The notes under the pieces were generated by a model that worked only from the letters and a program-made list of their open reading frames with translations, was not told where the DNA came from and did not search any database. From contig OX457071.1 in the NCBI GenBank assembly GCA_949752795.1, forward strand, positions 26,396,800 through 26,460,799: DNA of 64,000 bases, read 5' to 3'. Of this stretch, positions 36,093-49,234 are shown piece by piece; the stretch's first letter is position 1; every line of letters begins with the position of its first letter. This DNA comes from Hyperoodon ampullatus (lineage: Eukaryota > Chordata > Mammalia > Artiodactyla > Ziphiidae). The translations under genes were made by a program, and so were the position numbers.

Positions 36093-36444
36093 CAGTAAGT
36101 TCCCTACATACAAACCTTCAAGTTGCAAAATTTCAAAGATGTGAACATGAGTTCGCATGTCCAGTTATGTAAGTTAGTTCACGTGTCTGGAGTACATTGT
36201 CACGGACGTGCATCTTCTACAAGTGGCTGTGTTTTGTATAATTTACTGTACAGTACTGCATAGAGTACAGTAGTACAGTATCTTTATTTCAAGCCCAGGT
36301 TGTCTGGAAGCAAATGTAAAAGCAGTGGCATATAGCCGATTGTGTTAGTTGGGTACCTAGGCTAACTCTGTTTGACTTACGAACAAATTGAACTTACGAA
36401 CGTGCTCTCGGAACATAACTCATTCGTATGTAGGGGACTTGTTG
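36093..36444 (+). mobile_element. Pogo/Tigger-type MITE
   Basis: A 352-bp element with inverted termini CAGTAAGTTCCCTACATAC and GTATGTAGGGGACTTGTTG, bounded by TA on both sides (36091-36092 and 36445-36446). It has no coding capacity. Confidence 0.82.
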
Positions 36445-36642
36445 TACTTCCATGGAAACAGTGGCCTTGTATTCTGAGATTACATGTTTCTCACTTCTGT
36501 TTTTTTCTTTTGTTGGAGTAGTATAATAACACTGCCCTCCTTTTAAAATGACCTTGCTTTGCAAAACTAAAATACTGCCAACCCTCTGTCAGGCTCTTCA
36601 TCTTTGCCGTTGTTCCTTTTTTACTACTCCGTGAAATCTCAG

Positions 36643-36900
36643 AGTCTGGGTGTAGAGGTTAAGAGCACAAACCTTAACCTCTGTGGTCTGAGCTGGATTA
36701 GAATACCTGCTCTGCTTTCTGTTGATGAAGAAACCATAGACAAGTTGCTAAACCTCTCTAAGCTTTTGGTTTATTCATATTACAATGGAGAAAACAGTAC
36801 CTACGTTTCAAAAAATAAATAAATAATATATGACAAGTGCATAACATAGTACCTGGCACAGAGTAACAGATCAATAAATAGTAATTATCATTATTGTTAT
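36643..36900 (+). mobile_element. MIR SINE relic
   Basis: AGAGGTTAAGAGCACAAACC head, CTAAACCTCTCTAAGC core and AGTACCTGGCACAGAGTAAC tail give a nearly full-length MIR. Confidence 0.82.
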
Positions 36901-37079
36901 GCTTCCTTGAGGGTTATTTGGCCAAACATTTAAAATAAGCTCCCATCTGTTGTCAAGGCCCCACTTCCCCTTAGGAGAGGAAGACCAACATGCCGTCAAC
37001 CTCAAAATCTCACCTTTGATTGCAGGTCGGTCCTACAGGACAGGCTTTAGGATAGAAGTAGAGCCAGTGTATTAATCAT

Positions 37080-37565
37080 ATATTTTTTCTATATTTTATG
37101 ATCTTTGGCATCTTGGAGAACCTGCTCCTCCCAGGGTTAGCTAATTCCTAGAGGTAGCAAACAATTTGCCTGGGAGTGCACCTTTGGATATACAAACCAA
37201 CAGATCCAACCCTAAACACTTCTTTTAACTAAATCTCAAACACCAAACCAATATTTCCCCTGTTCTAAATCATCCCAGTCCAGGTACCAGACAACTAGAG
37301 ATCACCCCTATAGCCTAGAGCCCACTGAACTTATTCAAACAAGCCAATCCTAAGGTGCTTACCCCACCCTGCCTTGCCTTTCCCGCAGAAACCAAAATAA
37401 AGGCTTGTGGTCATTCTTTCCCCTCACCCCTCTGCCTCCTGACTGACCTGGGCACTTCTCCATGTGGCCCTGTATGCCATGCTTCCTGTTTCTAGGCAAC
37501 TGGAATTAAAAGCTTCTTCCTTCATGGCAGCTGTCTCCTGATCTGTTGGCCTCATCACAACTGAC
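37080..37565 (+). mobile_element. LTR-like element
   Basis: CCAAAATAAAGGCTTGTGGT supplies a polyadenylation signal about 170 bases before a plausible 3' edge. Composition and layout suggest an old LTR; family not assigned. Confidence 0.4.
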
Positions 37566-37883
37566 TAAATCAAATTCAGGGTACATTTTAATGTAGTCAG
37601 CAAATCTGACCTGTCTCAGATGATTTTTTTGGCTGAATACCCCCTTAAACTTAAATATACCAAAATGTCACCATCAGTGTAAATATATTCCTCAATGATA
37701 AACACCTCCCCACCTCCACTCCAAATCCACATGGTACTAGATGTGAATATCCAGAATGACTAGAGAATACTTGGTTTCCTAAGGGTAACTTCCAAGATGT
37801 AGTATCATCCACATGGAAAGTTGGGCCAGGTCCAGACCCACCTCTGAATTGCAATGACAGGGTATTCACTTCAGAGAATTTTT

Positions 37884-38087
37884 TTTTTTTTTTTTGCGGT
37901 ATGTGGGCCTCTCACTGTTGTGGCCTCTCCCGTTGCGGAGCACAGGCTCCGGACGCGCAGGCTCAACGGCCATGGCTCACGGGCCCAGCCGCTCCGCGGC
38001 ATGTGGGATCTTCCCAGACCGGGGCACGATCCCACGTCCCCTGCATTGGCAGGCGGACTCTCAACCACTGCGCCACCAGGGAAGCCC
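37884..38087 (-). mobile_element. CHR-2-type SINE, antisense
   Basis: Complete reverse-oriented SINE with perfect 14-bp duplication TTCAGAGAATTTTT at 37870-37883 and 38088-38101. Confidence 0.96.
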
Positions 38088-38101
38088 TTCAGAGAATTTT
38101 T

Positions 38102-39190
38102 GAAGAACAGGTTTCTATTATCTTACAATTGTCCTTTATTTTCTTGGAGTCAATGGCAATGCAGAACAAGCGGCCTACAAAGAATTATGAAACTTAGCCA
38201 CTGTTTTAAATAGAAGCTAAAATGGGGCAAAAATTGTGTTTTGCTTGTTTCCTGGGAAGAAAACTTTCTATTCTTTGATGGTGTTAAAGGTCCCTTTCAG
38301 ATCTTAAGTTATATGATTTTATGACTATTACCATCATTTTATTTTCTCACCACTTTGGATCTAGTTCACCGAGATATCACCAAGAGGTATGACCTGTTAT
38401 TGCTAACAGGTAAAACTGAGCACAATATGTATATTTGTTCCATACAAGAAATAACTCTGTGAAAAAGTTCAAGAATGTAGGGCTGAGTTTCTTCCTATAC
38501 CACTGACTCCCCTAGAAAAAGTCTTTTGGCCAAAATGAAAGTTCTTCGTAATCACCTAAGAAATTGCTCATCTTCCTGAGTCTCTAATCCCCCCACCACA
38601 GCCATTGAGGGTGGTAAATGGAGCACAGAATTTTAGTGGCTCTGAATCCCTCATGTTCTTGATCCTTTCTGGACATTGACCAGAATAACCTGCTAGGAGA
38701 CCCCAATAAGAAACTGCCTTGACAAACCCTTTGCCTTTCCCTTCATTTGTAACTGAGGTGGAGCTTGTCAATAAAGCTTTCCAAAGGCCCTTCACCACAA
38801 TATTCTTAGACAAGTATTTACATTCTTTCCTCCTCCCCCATCAAAAGCAAGACCATTTTTGTTACCTTAAAGAAATGAACAGGAGTAAAAGGCCATTGGA
38901 AGCAGACCTTAGTTTTTCTATCCTGGTATGAGTTTGAAAGATACCCACTCTCACAGAAATACATCCTGGACAATGCAAACATGCCCCACTTTTTCCTCCT
39001 GCTATAGCTCTTGTGATGTGGTCTACAGGAATTTCTAAAATGGGGTCCTGAAGTCCGTTTGCTGGGCAAAATGTCTGTTGGGCATTCCGTGCCTTTTTTC
39101 TTTCTCTTTTTTGGTAACAAATGAAATAAGAAATTACTGCACTCGGGCCCAGTTTTTTTCCCAAACATCCACTGTTCTTATTGGTTTCCT
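38102..39190. other. Unassigned intergenic sequence
   Basis: Overlapping frames exist on both strands at 38.57-39.17 kb but none has recognisable domains or extends beyond 116 codons. Confidence 0.4.
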
Positions 39191-41500
39191 ATGCTTGTGT
39201 TGACATTTATGAAAATGAGCCTTTGTCGACTCCTGTTAAAAAATAGTAAAGTAAAACAGCTACACTACCACATCCCTTGTCTTCATCTTGTCAGTCACCC
39301 TCACCGTCTCCCACTGCATACACAATCACCAAATACTCAAGTAGTTCTTTTCTCTCCTTGTAATATTTACTTTATTTAACCTCAAAACGTATGCAAATAA
39401 AGATTAATTGTGCCCAGACTACGTAGATCATTTTTTAATTAGCACAGTTCACTGTACTTAGAGAATATGGTGATTAAATAGGACAGCGAAATGGCTAATC
39501 CATCATAAAATTTATAAGTTCCTCACCCCCCAAAATATCAACTTAAGATGCTTTTATTCATCTGAACAGTTCAGCCCTGCAGTAAAGAAGGCAACTAATG
39601 TGAGCTAAAGCCCCATATTTGCATTAGCATCGGTCAATAGAAGAAAGCAACATAACCTATGTTTAATTACATTCAAGGTGTTCGTCCTATTAACCTGAAA
39701 ATTAAACATGCAAAAATGAATTCCACTGGTGAAATATTACTTTCTAGCATATTAGAAAAAGAAATAAAATCACTCTGGATATAAAGCAATGTGTGGCATA
39801 TCCTTCTTACAAACTCTTGCATGGTGGTTTCCCGGGAAACCAAAACTCTGCAGATGTACAAACTAAAATGCAGCTGTGTGCATTTCAAAGAACTAAATCC
39901 AGTTTTTATTCCTAATGAAGCCAATTCATTTTCTGAGTTTACACAAAATGCCATGTCCCTCTAAATTGGAATAAAAATCTGGTCTCCTAAGCATGAACAA
40001 TAATGTTGTTTGAAAATTAACATTTATTCAATCAAATTTGATTTTTAAACCCATATAATATATGATCTCCATAGACTGGCAACTAGTAAACCACTAGGTA
40101 ACCTTGTTCTTTGGTATCTCACCAGGGGCCCTGCTGAATCATTGCCTTACACGTTGTGTGCCAACTATGGAACAAACACAAATGTATATTTCCTTTCCAA
40201 ATGCCCCACGTCTGCCAGGAAACTAACAGATGCACCAACAAATGTTGCAAGTCTGCCTATTAAATGGGGAGCTCATTGAATTTCTATTGCATTTCTCCAG
40301 CACAAGTGCATTTGGGGCAAAGAAAGAAATTAAAATGAAGTCAGGTGTCATTCAAGAAAATTACAGTCCCACGAAGGATAGTTGTGAGTTGCAGCTTTGA
40401 GTTGCCATGCTGTGCCTTTCACAGCTGCCTACAGTTCTTGTCATTAATAATCAGTAAATAAGATCTGCAGGTGGGCCTGGAAGGCACCCCAAGCCAAGAA
40501 GACGGTAGTTAGGGCTTCTGTCTCTAAGATGGGTGGCCAGGCTCATTTGCACTACCCAGCTTATGTTTCCACACAAAAGTGCAACCCTACTTAGCATAGC
40601 TTCAGGGAAGCTGCCACAATATAGGGAATGCTAATTACTGTAACCAACTGGCAACGATGCATCCAAAATTAAATGGCCTGTGACTGAGCAGATGAACAAT
40701 TTTTATGGCCGAAAGATCAGGGAACAGGGATAGTTTGTTAAATTAACTGACAGCCTCTTTGGTCTAAGTAGGTGAGTTGAAGTCATTTGAAAGCCGTGTT
40801 TGTATGCAGTTACACACCAGAGTCTCTCCTGTGTAAGTACAGTTCCCCCTGCAGTTTTATGTGGGAGTATGGCTACAGTTAGCACATAAAATTCAAAAAG
40901 TTCCCCAGTTCAGTTCATAAATGACCAGGAGATGCTATTCTGAATCCCTACAGGATTGATTTTTCACACACAAAGGTTTGATCATCTTTAAATTCACCTG
41001 AAACGAATTCAAATAATTGCATAGAGAGGTTTTTAGTAAACCTATAGAATCCTTCATGAACAAAAGCTTTTAACTTCTAATTTCCAACATTGATCACACT
41101 TAGAAACCAAGCCATTTCACTCGCATATCACAAGTTGCTGTTATTATAAGTTCATTCCCAACTGTTAATGCAAATCTAAAAGTCTTCCTGAAAAACAAAT
41201 AATACAGAGATGAGAGCATACATAGCCTCTAAAATTTCCAAAGCATTCCTTTTAGTAAACACTTTTCATATCACAATTTAAGCCATTATGTCTGCCTCTT
41301 CTGCTACAGGATTTCTCAGCTTCATCAGTCACCACTGACATTTTGAACTGGATAATTATTTGTTCCTTGAGGTGGGAGAGTAGGGGGCAGAGGGAATGGT
41401 GCTAGGACTGTCCCGTGCCTTGTAAGATGTTTATCAGCATCCCCAACTTCTACCCACTGGATACCAGTAACAACACCTCCCCCCAAGTTGTGACAATCAG
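39191..41500. other. Repeat-poor block, candidate noncoding constraint
   Basis: About 2.3 kb without a CHR SINE, L1 or L2 that I can see, unusual in this window. Contains two octamer-type POU sites: ATTTGCAT at 39617-39624 and ATGCAAAT at 41168-41175. No coding signal. Confidence 0.4.
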
Positions 41501-41513
41501 AAATACCTTCTGG

Positions 41514-41740
41514 GGCTTCCCTGGTGGCGCAGTGGTTGAGAGTCCGCCTGCCGATGCAGGGTACGTGGGTTCGTGCCCCGGTCCGGGAGGATCCCACATG
41601 CCACGGAGCAGCTGGGCCCATGAGCCATGGCCGCTGAGCCTGTGCGTGTCCGGAGCCTGTGCTCCGCAACGGGAGACGCCATAGCAGTCAGAGGCCCGCG
41701 TACCGCAAAAACAAAACAAAACAAAACAAAACAAAACAAA
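41514..41740 (+). mobile_element. CHR-2-type SINE with (AAAAC)n tail
   Basis: Complete SINE with ATACCTTCTGG (41503-41513) and AAACCTTCTGG (41741-41751) flanking. Tail is a regular AAAAC microsatellite. Confidence 0.95.
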
Positions 41741-41814
41741 AAACCTTCTGGCACTGCCAAATAAACTCTGGAGAATAAAATCCTCCCCCCAGTTGAAAAT
41801 CACTGGCCAAGAGT

Positions 41815-42205
41815 TGAACAAATATTTATTGAATCATTATACCAGACTCTGTGCAAAGTGAGGGATGGGGTTAGGGTGAGGCTGAGAAATAACCTGTGTC
41901 AAATCATAACACAGTTGTGACCTGGAGGAGAGGGTAGTTCAACAAGAGAGACAGGCACATGAACAGAACGTTTCAACAATACACGATAAAGCATAATTTA
42001 GAGTGTGTACAGGGTGCTCTGGGAATAGAGGAGAGGTGAATAACTCCTGAAGGTTCTGATGAGATTTCCTGGAGGAGAGACTGAGTTGGGGCTTGAAGAA
42101 TGGGTTAAAGTTGGCCAAGTGAAGAAAGATGGAAAAAGCATACTTCAGAGGGCACTCCACGGACAAAGACACAGAGGTGTGAACCAGCAGGGTATGTGTG
42201 AAGCA
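41815..42205 (-). mobile_element. L2 3' region, antisense
   Basis: AACAAATATTTATTGAATCA at the left, then GATTTCCTGGAGGAGAGAC and GAGGGCACTCCACGGACAAA; the order fits reversed L2. Confidence 0.6.
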
Positions 42206-42349
42206 CTGTATCCATTTCTAAGCAGTTCTATCCACGGATACTACAGTTTTTAAAAGCACATTTAAAAAACAAAAGGCAAGAACACTGAGAGGTAAGAGTG
42301 GAGTATGGCTTTTTGTTGTTTTTTTTTTAGAATATGTTGGGGGTAGGAG

Positions 42350-42636
42350 TTTATTAATTAATTAATTAATTTTTGCTGTGTTGGGTCTTCGTTTCTGTGC
42401 GAGGGCTTTCTCTAGTTGCGGCGAGTGGGGGCCACTCTTCATCGCGGTGCGCGGGCCTCTCACTATCGCGGCCTCTCTTGTTGCAGAGCATAGGCTCCAG
42501 ACACGCAGGCTCAGTAGTTGTGGCTCACGGGCCCAGTTGCTGCGCGGCATGCGGGATCCTCCCAGACCAGGGCTCGAACCCGTGTCCCCTGCATTAGCAG
42601 GCAGATTCTTAACCACTGCGCCACCAGGGAAGCCCT
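42350..42636 (-). mobile_element. CHR SINE, antisense, intermediate length
   Basis: Reverse complement running from an (ATTA)n tail and TGTTGGGTCTTCGTTTCTG to GGGAAGCCC. Has the long-form 3' end but a shortened middle. Confidence 0.92.
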
Positions 42637-42659
42637 GGCATGTTTTTTGATGTTACAAG

Positions 42660-43395
42660 AAAGTTCTTTCTAATCATTAATTCAATAAATATTCATTTAC
42701 TATCAAAGATATATATGAGACTCCTTGCCATCTAGATGCTCACCATTTGGTGAGATATGAGAAGTACAGGTACGACTCAGATATGTTCTAAATTGCAGAC
42801 TAAAATACAACTCTCTGTGTTACTCCAGCCTCTAGAATCTTCTCTTCATATATTGAATTTCACCAGGAAATATTAAAATTGTCATATTTCTATGACAGTC
42901 TTATGGGAGAATGTGAAGAAGGTGAAGACATACAGCCTACAGGAAACTTACAATTTGGTTAAGAAGATAAAACTCATGAAAAGATAATGAATCACACAAA
43001 TTATGAAAAATGCCAAAGAGGAGGTACAGACTCTTAGATGGCAGAAGAGGCAGAAATAATGGTAGCTCTCCATGGGCAGGCGAGAACTTGAGAAAGACAT
43101 GGAATTTATTCTGATCTTAAAAAATGAGTAGTATTAAAATCATAGAAAGGGGAAAACATTTTAGACAAAGGGAAAATATGGTAAGTACAGTGAAACAGAT
43201 GTTGGTCCACGCCTAGCATTGTAATGATAGTGAGGAAACATACCTAGGTAGGCAAAGCAATGAGTTCCTATAGAAAGGAAGAATTAAAAGTAGACAGTAG
43301 CAAGATGTGGAAAAGCTTCAAGCTAAAGAGTTGGGGTATGGGATAGGCATGAGGTTAGACAGTATTTATGCCTGTCATTGAAAGATGGATAGAAT
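42660..43395 (-). mobile_element. L2 region, antisense
   Basis: AATTCAATAAATATTCATTT followed by stretches such as ATGTGGAAAAGCTTCAAGC keep reversed L2 order at low identity. Confidence 0.45.
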
Positions 43396-43482
43396 GATGA
43401 TAATACTTAGGGGGAAATACATAGACAGTGGCAAGGAGGTGGGAAAAAGTGTATATCCGATATGGCACAAAGTTCCATTGGA

Positions 43483-43824
43483 GGGACTTCCCTGGTGGCA
43501 CCGTGGTTAAGAATCCGCCTGTCAATACAGGGGACACAGGTTTGAGCCCTGATCCGGGAAGATCCCACATGCCGCAGAGCAACTAAGCCTGTGTGCCACA
43601 ACTACTGAGCTCAACTACTGAAGCCCGGATGCCTAGAACCTGTGCTCCACAACAAGAGAAGCCACCACAATGAGAAGCCCGTGCACCGCAATGAAGAGTA
43701 GCCCCAGCTCGCCGCAACTAGAGGAAGTCTGCGCACAGCAACGAAGACCCAACGCAGCCAAAGATAAATAAATTAAAATAAGTAAATTTAAAAAATAAAT
43801 AAAATAAATTCTAAAGTTAAAAAA
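43483..43824 (+). mobile_element. Long-form CHR SINE
   Basis: Long-body SINE with AAAGTTCCATTGG (43469-43481) and AAAGTTTCATTGG (43825-43837) flanking. One body unit (CTACTGAGC...) is shortened against the other long copies. Confidence 0.95.
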
Positions 43825-43839
43825 AAAGTTTCATTGGCT

Positions 43840-45220
43840 TCGGGTGGTCTCATGCGGTGGATGAAGGGATATATTGTTTGCCTGCAGTCTTTTTGTATTT
43901 CATGAACACCGTTTCTGTTTTAGCATTGTGCTAACGTAGTGATTCCCATAAACAATTACAAGAAAGTTTGTATTTTGTTAGGAAAATATTAAAAAGCCAT
44001 GCTTTTTAATAAGCGTCATGCCTCTGCAACCAAATGCCAAACCTCTAGGAAATGACTTCTGCCATTCTTCTCCACTCCTTCTGACTTCAATAAAATGACA
44101 TCCACTTTTCTCAGCCCCACAGAATAGGCAGCAAATAATGCCTTCCAACCACAGAAGGCTCTGCCCTATGCCCCTTAGGGACTCTGTTGCCTGCAGCCAA
44201 TAGACTTAGGTGCATTCCTGCCTAGAGCAGGTAATAATCAGTTAGCATCCTGCAAGTTAACTCCTTCTCTCCCAGAGGCAGGTGTGGGGATCTCTTCCTG
44301 TTTTCCTTATACTTTCTTTGGAAGCACAGAATTTTGATTGTAAAAGGCATGAGATTGGACATGAATTCTGCCTTCCTGTGACGCTTTTGCCCCAGCACAG
44401 AGACCAGTATTCATATTCTATGACTGACCAAACATACAAGAAAAGACATTTCTGCCCATAGTTCTCAAATTTGGGTGTAAATGAGAGAATCACATGGAGA
44501 ACTGCAGCCTAGAAATTCTGATTCGGTAAGTATGGGGTTGGAAACAAATAACTGTTCTTACTTAGCTGGTTATGATTTTTAGAAAGTTTTTAGAGGAACA
44601 TGAAATATGTTTTTTAAAGGGTATTACAGATATCTTCTGGAAGTAAGGCCATTGTTCTCAGCCTTGAGTATCTATCCTCTTGAAGTAAATAAATAAGTAA
44701 ACAAATAAATAAATAAGACAAAAAGCAACCTTGTTGCCTCTGAAGTGTTTGGGTATGACAAAAATGTAGCAGGAATAGTCAATAGTTTAAAGTCACTCGA
44801 GGTGTCCTTTAAGGAAATCTATCAGCACAAGTCACAGGCTCAGAATCAAACCTTTCCATCTCACATAAATCATACTTTTCAAGGGATGCAAGGGACTCTG
44901 AGAAGACACTTGTCAAGGAATCTGCTTTCATTGAAAAGAAGAGAAACTCCGTCGAAATCCTTTCGGTGGATTGAATGCCAGTCGTGGTTGGACTTAAGAT
45001 CTGTTGATAGTTCCCCAAAAACCCACACCTCACCTGATCCTTTACTCTTTCTCTCTATTCTTTGCCACAGCAACTATGCAATCACAATCAGATAGAAAGA
45101 GGAACACCTGGACTAAAGTTGGGAACGATATTTGACATGGCCCTGCTCAAACAGCAGCCAAGTTGGGCCAGAAGAGTCTGCCCTTTCCCCTGGACTTGAA
45201 AGAATCAAAAAGATGGGGGA
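43840..45220. other. Mostly unassigned; MER5-like scrap near 44.46 kb
   Basis: GTTCTCAAATTTGGGTGTAA at 44462 resembles a MER5 start but runs only about 80 bases. An (AAAT)n patch lies at 44685-44716. No gene. Confidence 0.4.
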
Positions 45221-45224
45221 AAGA

Positions 45225-45690
45225 GAAAGCAAAACCTTTATCAAACTTAAAAACTTTTGCTATTAAAAGATACTCTCAAGGAAATAAAAAAAGAAGCCAC
45301 AAACTGGGAAAAAATATTTGCAAAGCATGTATCTGACCACAGGTTTGTATCTAGAATATATAAAGAATTCTTACAACTAAAAACGAAGACAAGCATCCAA
45401 TTTCAAAAATGGGCCAAAGATTTGAGCAAAGAAGAAAAATGACGGCAAAAAAGCACATGAAAATATCCTTTAGGGAAATGTGAATTAATACCATAAGAGA
45501 CACCACTGCACACCTATTAGAGTGACTAAACTTATAAAAGGCTAACCATACCAACTGTTGGAAAAGATGTGGAGCAACTGGAATTCCCATGCACTGCTGG
45601 GGGCAGTGTAAAATGATGAACGACCTTGGACAACATTTTGCCAATTTCTGAAACACAAACACACAATCTAAAGTCTGACAATTGCAGGAG
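45225..45690 (+). mobile_element. Old L1 ORF2 C-terminal fragment, sense
   Basis: AAATATTTGCAAAGCATGTA, ATGGGCCAAAGATTTGAGCA and GCACTGCTGGGGGCAGTGTA keep ORF2 order. Confidence 0.7.
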
Positions 45691-46199
45691 AGTTTCTATG
45701 TAGATAGCAATGGCGTATAAGACCTAAGAAACTCCAAATGGAGCCTCCTGATCTCCATTTGAAGCAAGGATAATCTGCTGGCATTTTTCCTCCCTGGGCA
45801 AGGGAAACACAGTAAGTCAACCAGCAGAAAGAGGCCTGCCTTCGAATGCGTGTCTCAGGTCTGGCCTGTGAGTCCTACTGCTTAGCCTCGCATATTTCAT
45901 GTCACTTCTAGTACTGAGCACACCTGTCGCTAGCAGCAGCATGTCAGCGGGGGCTGTCAGTGGCAGCTGTTTCCCAGCTGTTTACAGCAGAGCTACATTG
46001 CTTCAGGCTGAGCTTCTGTGCTTTGTCCAGCCACCTGGTCTGATTTCTTCCACCTATCCTCTATAAATCTAATGATGATTGTTTAAGTTTTGATGCTATT
46101 GGGAATAACATAAAGGTTGATATTCTCTTTAAGAGTTGAACTACAGTTTTGTGACCCCAAAGTGGTACTAAGCATTCCTCTTGGCCTAAACTTGTCATA
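45691..46199. other. Unassigned intergenic sequence
   Basis: No recognised gene or repeat. Confidence 0.45.
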
Positions 46200-47145
46200 A
46201 GATTAGGTCATGCAGCCCAGGAGGCATATCTGGCCCCTGACTCTGCATTTCTGGATTGATTTCAGAGCTTTCTGAACCCTTGGATTCACTCTGGGGGCAC
46301 TCCTGTTTAGTATTCACTTTGCTGTTCAAAGAGCATATGGCTTTTTATTCCCCAAAGAACAGCAAGTGCCCTGACGAGAGTGAATGCTATAACCTCACTC
46401 ATGTTCATCCTCATCTACCAAGGCTTCTCTCAGCAAATTCGGCCATTCATCTAAGTCCAGACCAAGTCATTCCTGCTCCAGGAACTCTTTCAATATTCTA
46501 GACTATAGAGATTCATCTCTCTCATTCCTGGCTCCATTCAGAACATATAATATTCTGCCTTTTTATTCCACAATCCAATCCACTTTATACACTGTTGATA
46601 GGTTGGATTTTCTGAAGCATATCTCTGATCACATGCTCCCTTGCTCAGAAATTTCCATTGGCTCCCAAGAGCTTACAAAGCAAAGTCCAAAGTCCTGGGA
46701 CCCTCGACCACTGGCCTCAACCCATCTGACTGGTCTCTCTACGGCTGCCCTTACCCAGTTTGTTTATGCTCCAGCTAAACTGAACTGTCGGCTGTTCCTT
46801 AATGCTTTTCTATTTCCATAACTTAGTTTATGCTATCACTTCCACCTAGAACACCCTTTCCCCTACTCCATATGTCTATATATGACAAGCCCAAAGGATG
46901 TTTGTCTAGGAAGTCTTCTTTTTAATCCACTTAAAATAATCTTTCCCACCACCCAATTCCTATTATTGCATAGTTGAATCTCTCTTAAGACTCTTCCAGT
47001 TTTATTCCTTTTTAAGAGTTATTTGTGTATAAGTATTCTCCCCCCACTGAACTACAAGTGCTTTAAGAATATGCAGGGTCCATATTCCATTTCTCATTGC
47101 TCATAGTGTCTTGAGTATAGTAAGAGGTTAATAAACAGTTCTCTC
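46200..47145 (+). mobile_element. L2 3' region, sense
   Basis: Long collinear match to L2: AAATTTCCATTGGCTCCCAA, AAAGTCCAAAGTCCTGGGA, AGAACACCCTTTCCCC, CTGAACTACAAGTGCTTTAA and GAGGTTAATAAACAGTT near the end. The left 300 bases are less certain. Confidence 0.72.
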
Positions 47146-47214
47146 CAAGACAAGCTCAATCTCGCCCTCCAAAGACAGCTGGGCCAGATTTTGTGAGAAG
47201 AGAGGAATCTAAAT

Positions 47215-47390
47215 GTTTGCCCCCATATTTGCTAGTTCTGTGTCCTAGGGTAAGCCACTTAGCCTCAGTTTCCACAAACGTAAAAGTGAAGTGATAACAT
47301 CTTTCCAATCTGCTCACTGGGCCATTATGATGAGCTAATCAGATGATGCATTTGAAAACCGCAAAATCCTGCACAAGGCTTACAGTCCCC
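47215..47390 (+). mobile_element. MIR SINE relic
   Basis: GGTAAGCCACTTAGCCTCAG and the following GATAACATC stretch follow MIR. Confidence 0.65.
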
Positions 47391-47799
47391 AAAGTCAGCA
47401 TCTGGCATATGCTTTCGGAATGCATACATTTTTATACACTGCATCAAAAAGTTTTAGACACATAGAACCACTAAAAATTAGAGTAACTCAGTGACATCTC
47501 ATCTAGTACCTATAAGGCCCAAGAAGCTTGGGACTTTGCCCCTAAATAGTGTCAGAGAAACAACTCTGAGTCTTGTGCTATTTCCGTCAAGCCATGTATA
47601 GCAGGCACTCAGAAACATTTGCTGAACCAAATAGATTCTATGACATTTTTATTTAAAGTTCAAAAGTCACCATAGATTGAGGTTCCCTGTGGAATGTACA
47701 TGGCTGAGAAAACAATATTGAAGCAGTGGTTAAAGCTCACATGCTACATCCCACCCCACAGTTACTCTCCTACTTGGAGCAAGGTCTCCAAACCTCTCT

Positions 47800-47935
47800 G
47801 AGCCCCCGCCAGAGGGTAATCTCTAAGAGGGTGGGGACTTTGTGTCTATTTTATTCATTGCTGTGGACCTAAACCTAGATGAGTGCCTGGCACATAGTAT
47901 GAGTTCAATGTGCATTTGTTAAATGAATGAATGCA
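47800..47935 (+). mobile_element. L2 3' tip, sense
   Basis: GGTGGGGACTTTGTGTCTAT then GTGCCTGGCACATAGTATGA and TGTTAAATGAATGAATG is the canonical L2 terminus. Confidence 0.75.
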
Positions 47936-48075
47936 CCTCAGTTTTCTCAAAAGTGAAATAGTAACAGTCTCATAGGGTTGTCCTGAGAATTAAATGAACG
48001 GAAGCACTTAAAGCTCTTGACAGTGACTGGAATCCAGTAAGTAGAATCCAGTAAGCTGGCCATTATTACCATCCT
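47936..48075 (+). mobile_element. MIR relic, partial
   Basis: CACCTCAGTTTTCTCAAAAG and CATAGGGTTGTCCTGAGAAT are MIR middle and 3' phrases directly abutting an L2 tip. Confidence 0.65.
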
Positions 48076-48079
48076 GAAA

Positions 48080-49210
48080 ACAAATCTCTCATCATCCCTA
48101 CCATTTGGGGCTGGGGTTAAGGGGAGGGCTCCAAAAGAATGGGTGCTCTAACCTGAACACCAAATCTCTGTTACCATGGATTGCAAATCTAAATCAAATT
48201 AGGAAGCACATTCTGGTAAATGTTGGTTGCCTAGAGATGCCTGTATCAAACCAAGCATTATCACTGAAGATCAGATCTTGGAACAACTACAGACAAAGAG
48301 AGCTAGAGAACAAAAACTTGAGAACTAAGCCCTAAACTAGAGAACAAAAAGGGTTTGCTGATGCCAAACAATAAAATTATGTGTCAACTTTTTCATAAAA
48401 CAAAGAAACACCCTTTTCCAACCAAACACCTCAAAAATTTAATGTAGAAGCAAAATAAGGCAGTAGTAGGGCATCCAGGTTATATTCTTTTTATATTAAA
48501 GGGATGTTTTATTAAATGCCACATTTACAGCCACTGTGGAAGACTGGTTATGAAATTAAACTTGTTAACACCCTTTTTCACAAATACTCACACCTAAGCA
48601 AATTAAAGGACAGTTAATTAACTATTTAGGTCAAATGAGAGCAACAATATATAACACAGAAGGATAACCAATATTTAAATAACATAATAAAATATAATTA
48701 ACAAGAATATTGACCTAGGCATAATTTAACATACCCTTGAGGATCCCAGAAGCATCTCAGTATTCTTCAGAGTCACAGAATCATCATTAAGAATTTCAGT
48801 TATAACTGTGTAGTATTGATACTGATTACCTGAGCTTTCTGTTCATTTGAATTCAGTATGCGAATTGTTAGTTATATAGGTGTATGAAGGGAAGTGTGTA
48901 TGGGGGTGGAGGTGTGTATACATACAGCATACACACAATGTTAACAGAGAATGTATATATTTCCTTCCTGCCTTGCTTTTCCTCCATGTTCCCCTAAAAA
49001 GCACACAGTATGCTCATAAAACATTCTCACCAGCTTAAAAAAGGGCTTTAGGCAGTAATTAAAAAATTTTCCACTTAGCATTTGCTTTGACTCCTAAAGC
49101 CTTGTGCTTTTGTATTTTTAAAAGTTTATTTTTAAAACAATGAGGTTTCATCCCTTGTGGATCTTCCAAATACTGGTTAAAATGCCAAAATAATGACAGA
49201 TCCATTCAAA
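48080..49210. other. Repeat-poor AT-rich block
   Basis: About 1.1 kb without a recognised repeat. Rich in TTAATTAA-type words at 48.5-48.75 kb. No coding signal. Confidence 0.4.
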
Positions 49211-49234
49211 CATCAATGAATTTAAAATTTATTT

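Noticed and set aside
38568..39168. Possible decayed gene or provirus with frames on both strands
   Set aside because: No domain or repeat-family signature could be named and frames are of chance length.
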